A stretch of DNA of 64,000 bases, taken from the NCBI GenBank assembly GCA_039030335.1, contig JBCCEJ010000015.1:1-64000 (forward strand). Reading direction: 5' to 3'. Below, one piece after another: positions 60,950 through 64,000 of this stretch. Each line of letters opens with the position of its first letter. The first letter of the stretch is position 1. The notes under the pieces were generated by a model. That model did not search any database. It was given only the letters and a program-made list of their open reading frames with translations, and was not told the origin of the DNA. Source of the stretch: JBCCEJ01 sp039030335 (GTDB lineage: Bacteria > Pseudomonadota > Gammaproteobacteria > HK1). The position numbers and the translations under genes were made by a program.

Positions 60950-61789
60950 TCAGAGCTGGATTTCACCGGCGAGTTGGATGAGGGCTTCGATGGCAGTGGC
61001 GTTGGTCACAAGCCCTGCGCCGGGCATGCCGCGCGGCATCTCCAGCGTGACGGTTGGAATGCCGCGGTCGCGCCCGGCGAAGGTGCCGAGTGAACCGGGC
61101 GTCGGCTGCGGCCATTCGCCCGTTGACTTGTATCCGTTCAGCTCGGACATTCGGGCGGCGAGCTTGCGGGCGGGGCCATCGTAGTTATTGACGCCGCCGC
61201 AGCGCCGGCACGAATGCAGCGCGACGATCGCTGCGATCGGTTCGCTCGTTAGCAGACGATGCACAATGCGCGCCTCTGGTTCCGACAGGGGTGCCGGGCC
61301 ACCGTGAGTGGCCGATTGGCGTTCGCTGGCACGCCAACCGGCCGGGAAGTTTCGATTCAGGTCGACGCGCCGTGCGCTCTTGCGAGTCTTCCGATGCCAT
61401 CCGTCAGGATTGAGACGCATGATCAGGATGACGTGCCGGGCCCCGAGCCGTTCGGGCTGGTGTTGCCAGCGGCGGTTCAAGACGTCCGGAAGGTGACCCG
61501 ACTCGCGTTCATCGCCGTGGATGGCGCCGATGACGAGAATCGCCGGGCCGGCGCCGGCGTTCCACCGCCTTGCAACGATCGCTGCCCCCTCGGCACTAGA
61601 ACCGAGTACATCATCGACGGGGCCGGCCACGTCTAGTGAGGGCTCCGTGCCATCGGCGGACGCGCGCGTGTGCACCGAGCCGCCCAATGAGAGCCCGATT
61701 ACCCACGCCCACAGCCAGACCCGAGGGCTCGTACGGCGAGCGGCTGGCTTGCGCGCGCTCGAGGCATCCCGCATCGGCTTCGTCAGCAC
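60950..61789 (-). CDS. Exported M14-family zinc carboxypeptidase (MpaA-like)
   Basis: A 279-residue protein with a likely signal sequence (RVWLWAWVIGLSLGGSV) and an M14 carboxypeptidase domain. Zinc ligands are in VIGAIHGDERESG (H-x-x-E); the substrate-binding Arg/Asn are in RRVDLNRNFPAGW; the third ligand is in IVALHSCRR. This fits the murein tripeptide amidase/succinylglutamate desuccinylase branch. The start is a GTG at 61789 overlapping the stop of the caspase gene by 7 nt. An internal ATG (MRDASS) is possible. Export would place it in the periplasm. Confidence 0.87.
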   Translation of the reverse strand: MLTKPMRDASSARKPAARRTSPRVWLWAWVIGLSLGGSVHTRASADGTEPSLDVAGPVDDVLGSSAEGAAIVARRWNAGAGPAILVIGAIHGDERESGHLPDVLNRRWQHQPERLGARHVILIMRLNPDGWHRKTRKSARRVDLNRNFPAGWRASERQSATHGGPAPLSEPEARIVHRLLTSEPIAAIVALHSCRRCGGVNNYDGPARKLAARMSELNGYKSTGEWPQPTPGSLGTFAGRDRGIPTVTLEMPRGMPGAGLVTNATAIEALIQLAGEIQL

Positions 61790-63183
61790 CGGGTGTCGCA
61801 GCGTTTGAACTCGCGTTGCTCCTCTGAGCGAATGCGCCAGCCGGCGGTGGTTCTGGTGAGCAGCAGTGTTTTCGGGCCGATATCGCAGTAGCTGTTACTC
61901 ATGTAGCGCTGCTCGAAGCGCACCACGGCAGCATCGCCGGTCACCTCCACATCGAGGTCACCGAGGGCAACGCGGATACACTGAGCTCGTTGCCCCTTTC
62001 TGCGCTTGTCGGCGAGCCAGGCTGCACGGTCCATCCCCCGGCCTTTGAATCTCGCATCGTAGAAACGGCCGTAGGCATCGATCGAAGTGGTGTTGTCTTC
62101 CCACGCACGCGCCCAACGCCCGATCAGTTGCCTCACCGCGTCGGTCGCGGCCGACGCCTTGACGACCCGGTCAGCGCTGCCTTTTGGCGCCGCGGCCGGC
62201 TGCTGGCTGGCGGCTTCGAGCTTGACCTTTGCCAGCCGCACAAACCGCCCGCTCGGGTATTGCTCGAGATATTCCTGGTACATGGCTGGGTTACCGGAGT
62301 CGACCACGGTTTCCCAGAACATGAGCTCGATCGCCGTTTCCTCTGAAATTCCGGCGCGCGCGGGGCCAGTGGAGCCGGCGCTCGCGACGGCGCTGGTGGC
62401 TGTCCCGCTGGCCGGAGCGTCAGTGTTGAAATAGAAATCGCCGGTCAGTGATGACGATTCCCATGGGATTTGTTTGCGGCGCGTTACTTTGGAGACTTCC
62501 TTGCGTACCTCCTTGAACACCCGCTCGGCGCTCAGGCCCGGGCGGTCGAGCGCACGGAGCAGAGCGGCAGTGTAAACACCGTTGTTCCCGTCGCCGTCGG
62601 CCGCGACCGAGCCCGGCGCCGTGGCGTATGAAATGAGCGTGCCAGCGGCAGCATCGACTGCTGCGAGTCCGCGGCTGCCGCCACGCATACTGCGCTCGAA
62701 GGGATTGTTGCGGCACGCGTCGAGCAGGATGAAGTTGATGCGGCTTTGCGCGTACTCCATCGCCTCGGTCACCTGGTTCAGCGGTACCGCCTGCGAGCGC
62801 ACCCGCGCTTCCGATTCGATCACCGCGTCCACCGGAATCAGATAGTTCTGCCCTCGCACCTGGATGCCGTGCCCGGCGTAGTAGAACAGACCGGTCTTGC
62901 CCGAGCTCAGCTGCTCTTCGAAGTCGGCCACTGCGTTCGACATCTGATCGCGCGTGGCGTTTTCGAGTTTGGTCACTTTGAAACCCAGTGCCCGCAGGCG
63001 GGCCTCCATCGCGCGCGCGTCGTTCACGGGATTGCGAAGTGGCGAATCGATGTAGGCGGCATTGCCGATAACGAGCGCAACTCGATTTGATGCGTTGGCT
63101 ATCGCGCTGAAGGCGACGAGATACAGCATCATGCCGTAGCAAAGTGCGTGGCGGGGTCGGGCACGGCGCTTGCGGGTCGTCAT
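61783..63183 (-). CDS. Secreted caspase-fold (C14/orthocaspase) protein
   Basis: A 466-residue protein. The ATG at 63183 has GAGGA 8 nt upstream and reveals a signal peptide (ALCYGMMLYLVAFSAIANA). The caspase domain has RVALVIGNAAYID, the catalytic His in YYAGHGIQ (H105) and the catalytic Cys in LLDACRNNPFE (C157). A Ser/Ala-rich linker follows, then a region with YQEYLEQYPSGRFV (TPR-like), and a C-terminal beta domain of about 110 residues (like SnoaL/Cds6 folds). Cleavage specificity is expected to be for Arg or Lys, as in bacterial orthocaspases. The overlapping M14 peptidase gene suggests a joint envelope role. Confidence 0.92.
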   Translation of the reverse strand: MTTRKRRARPRHALCYGMMLYLVAFSAIANASNRVALVIGNAAYIDSPLRNPVNDARAMEARLRALGFKVTKLENATRDQMSNAVADFEEQLSSGKTGLFYYAGHGIQVRGQNYLIPVDAVIESEARVRSQAVPLNQVTEAMEYAQSRINFILLDACRNNPFERSMRGGSRGLAAVDAAAGTLISYATAPGSVAADGDGNNGVYTAALLRALDRPGLSAERVFKEVRKEVSKVTRRKQIPWESSSLTGDFYFNTDAPASGTATSAVASAGSTGPARAGISEETAIELMFWETVVDSGNPAMYQEYLEQYPSGRFVRLAKVKLEAASQQPAAAPKGSADRVVKASAATDAVRQLIGRWARAWEDNTTSIDAYGRFYDARFKGRGMDRAAWLADKRRKGQRAQCIRVALGDLDVEVTGDAAVVRFEQRYMSNSYCDIGPKTLLLTRTTAGWRIRSEEQREFKRCDTRC

Positions 63184-63384
63184 GTTGCGGTTCCTCAGTT
63201 CGCCTTGTGGGCCGGCAGCCTCAGACGGGTCCAACATTGCGGGGCCCGAGCAAATGGACCCGACGCGATACCTGCGCAGGGTAGCGGCTTGCGCCGGCCA
63301 ATATCTGTTGATGTATATCGATTGGGCAAACCGGCTGGCGGGGATGCGCTCGAGCCCTTCTTCGCCTTCTCGCGGGCCTTCTCG

Positions 63385-64000
63385 TCATTCTAGATACGGC
63401 GCGATCGACTCGACCGCGCCGAGCGTCATCAGAAGCTGCACGGCGGCCCGCAAGTTGTCCGGCGAGTGGTCGGAAAACGCCGCGCTGAACTCCGCGCTGG
63501 TGAATGCGTCACCGTCCAGTATCCATTCGACCAACGGCGCTAGTTCATCTGGCACGTCGGCGCTTCGCCCGCCCATTTCCAGAGACACGCTCGCGCCGCG
63601 TTTGTTGACTTTCACCTGGATCGTACGAACCCGATAGACATCTTCGAGCGCCGCGCTTGGCAACGTGTAGCCTGGTATATCCCAGAACGCCTGATTCTTC
63701 TGCCGTGCCCGAATGTGCTCGATGACATCGGGCATCGCCATTCGCCTTGCGATGTTCTCTACGAGCGTTTGCACGTGCGCGGCATGGGCCTGTTCGTCGT
63801 CGGGATCGGGCAGGGGGCCGCGAAACAGCGGGTCGTCGGCCATTACGGATTCGAGCAATTCGCCCAGCACGGCACCGCGCGCCTGTTCGATGCTGAAGGT
63901 CAGATGCAGCGACATATCCGTTAACGCCATGGCGTCGTGGTAGAAGCCGCCGGGGACGTACAGCACATCGCCGGGCGCGAGCGTGGGCTGCAGTATCACG
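63385..64000 (-). CDS. RoxA/YcfD-like JmjC ribosomal oxygenase, partial at window end
   Basis: The 3' part of a gene that continues beyond 64000; about 205 residues are visible. The segment LAPGDVLYVPGGFYHDAMA, with its iron-binding His, and LHLTFSIEQARGAVLGEL fit the end of the JmjC barrel. The rest fits the dimerisation and winged-helix C-terminal part seen in the L16 arginine hydroxylase of E. coli (YcfD/RoxA). The family uses iron and 2-oxoglutarate to hydroxylate ribosomal proteins. The N-terminal half and the true start are outside the window. It lies 201 bp before the caspase gene on the same strand. Confidence 0.85.
   Translation of the reverse strand, partial: VILQPTLAPGDVLYVPGGFYHDAMALTDMSLHLTFSIEQARGAVLGELLESVMADDPLFRGPLPDPDDEQAHAAHVQTLVENIARRMAMPDVIEHIRARQKNQAFWDIPGYTLPSAALEDVYRVRTIQVKVNKRGASVSLEMGGRSADVPDELAPLVEWILDGDAFTSAEFSAAFSDHSPDNLRAAVQLLMTLGAVESIAPYLE

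Noticed and set aside
60950..61789. M14 peptidase as the missing LysW hydrolase
   Set aside because: It is exported, lies 10 kb away and is coupled to a caspase gene, so it is unlikely to act on a cytoplasmic carrier.
1..64000. CRISPR arrays, insertion sequences, prophage, rRNA genes
   Set aside because: No regularly spaced repeats, transposase, integrase, phage structural genes or rRNA-like sequence were seen.

Overview
The window is a dense, GC-rich stretch of chromosome from a Gram-negative bacterium. It is most likely a gammaproteobacterium: it has LpxH (lipid A), a full-length HrpA helicase, ThrH, a RoxA-like JmjC hydroxylase, a Pro-Arg-His tRNA array and a PEP-CTERM/PrsT export component. 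I see no phage, insertion sequence, CRISPR or rRNA. About 49 protein genes and three tRNAs fill the window, many joined by 1-8 nt stop/start overlaps. The exact genus cannot be read from this sequence.

Left part (1-20.3 kb): a minus-strand unit runs glgA, a membrane coiled-coil protein and a VWA protein, and faces malQ. These are followed by a spermidine-synthase-like methyltransferase-fold gene, an SRAP peptidase and hrpA. Then comes a fatty-acid degradation block: fadD, and thiolase, a FadN-type dehydrogenase/hydratase and a DmdC-type acyl-CoA dehydrogenase, with thrH and a membrane thioredoxin at its 3' end.

Middle part (20.3-36 kb): a c-di-GMP phosphodiesterase-like protein with a dead GGDEF domain is coupled to a creatininase-family gene. 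Next are a metallophosphoesterase, a glycosyltransferase plus WecA-type initiating transferase pair, a ppiA-ppiB-lpxH unit, the tRNA array, and an MBOAT/SGNH O-acylation pair. A set of luciferase-like flavin oxidoreductases and an enolase-superfamily enzyme follows.

36-46 kb: a PEP-CTERM substrate gene is divergent from prsT. A well-matched sigma-54 promoter and a cluster of ACAG/CTGT half-sites lie between them. They are followed by an aminotransferase, two more luciferase-like oxidoreductases, a Rieske oxygenase and a zinc alcohol dehydrogenase.

45.7-50.5 kb, the most notable region: a complete-looking LysW amino-group-carrier operon (lysW-lysX-lysY-[class II glutamine amidotransferase-like Ntn hydrolase]-lysZ-lysJ). 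The 55-residue LysW gene ends in EDWGE. No LysK-type M20 hydrolase is present, and an Ntn-hydrolase gene sits inside the operon. This suggests, as an inference, that the Ntn enzyme releases the product from the carrier.

Right part (50.7-64 kb): a YdjM-like membrane protein, an enoyl-CoA hydratase, an FAD amine-oxidase-like protein, UDP-glucuronate decarboxylase, a heterodimeric ABC exporter with one degenerate ATP site, a sulfatase, an M14 peptidase overlapping a secreted caspase-fold protein, and the 3' part of a RoxA-like hydroxylase that runs off the window end.
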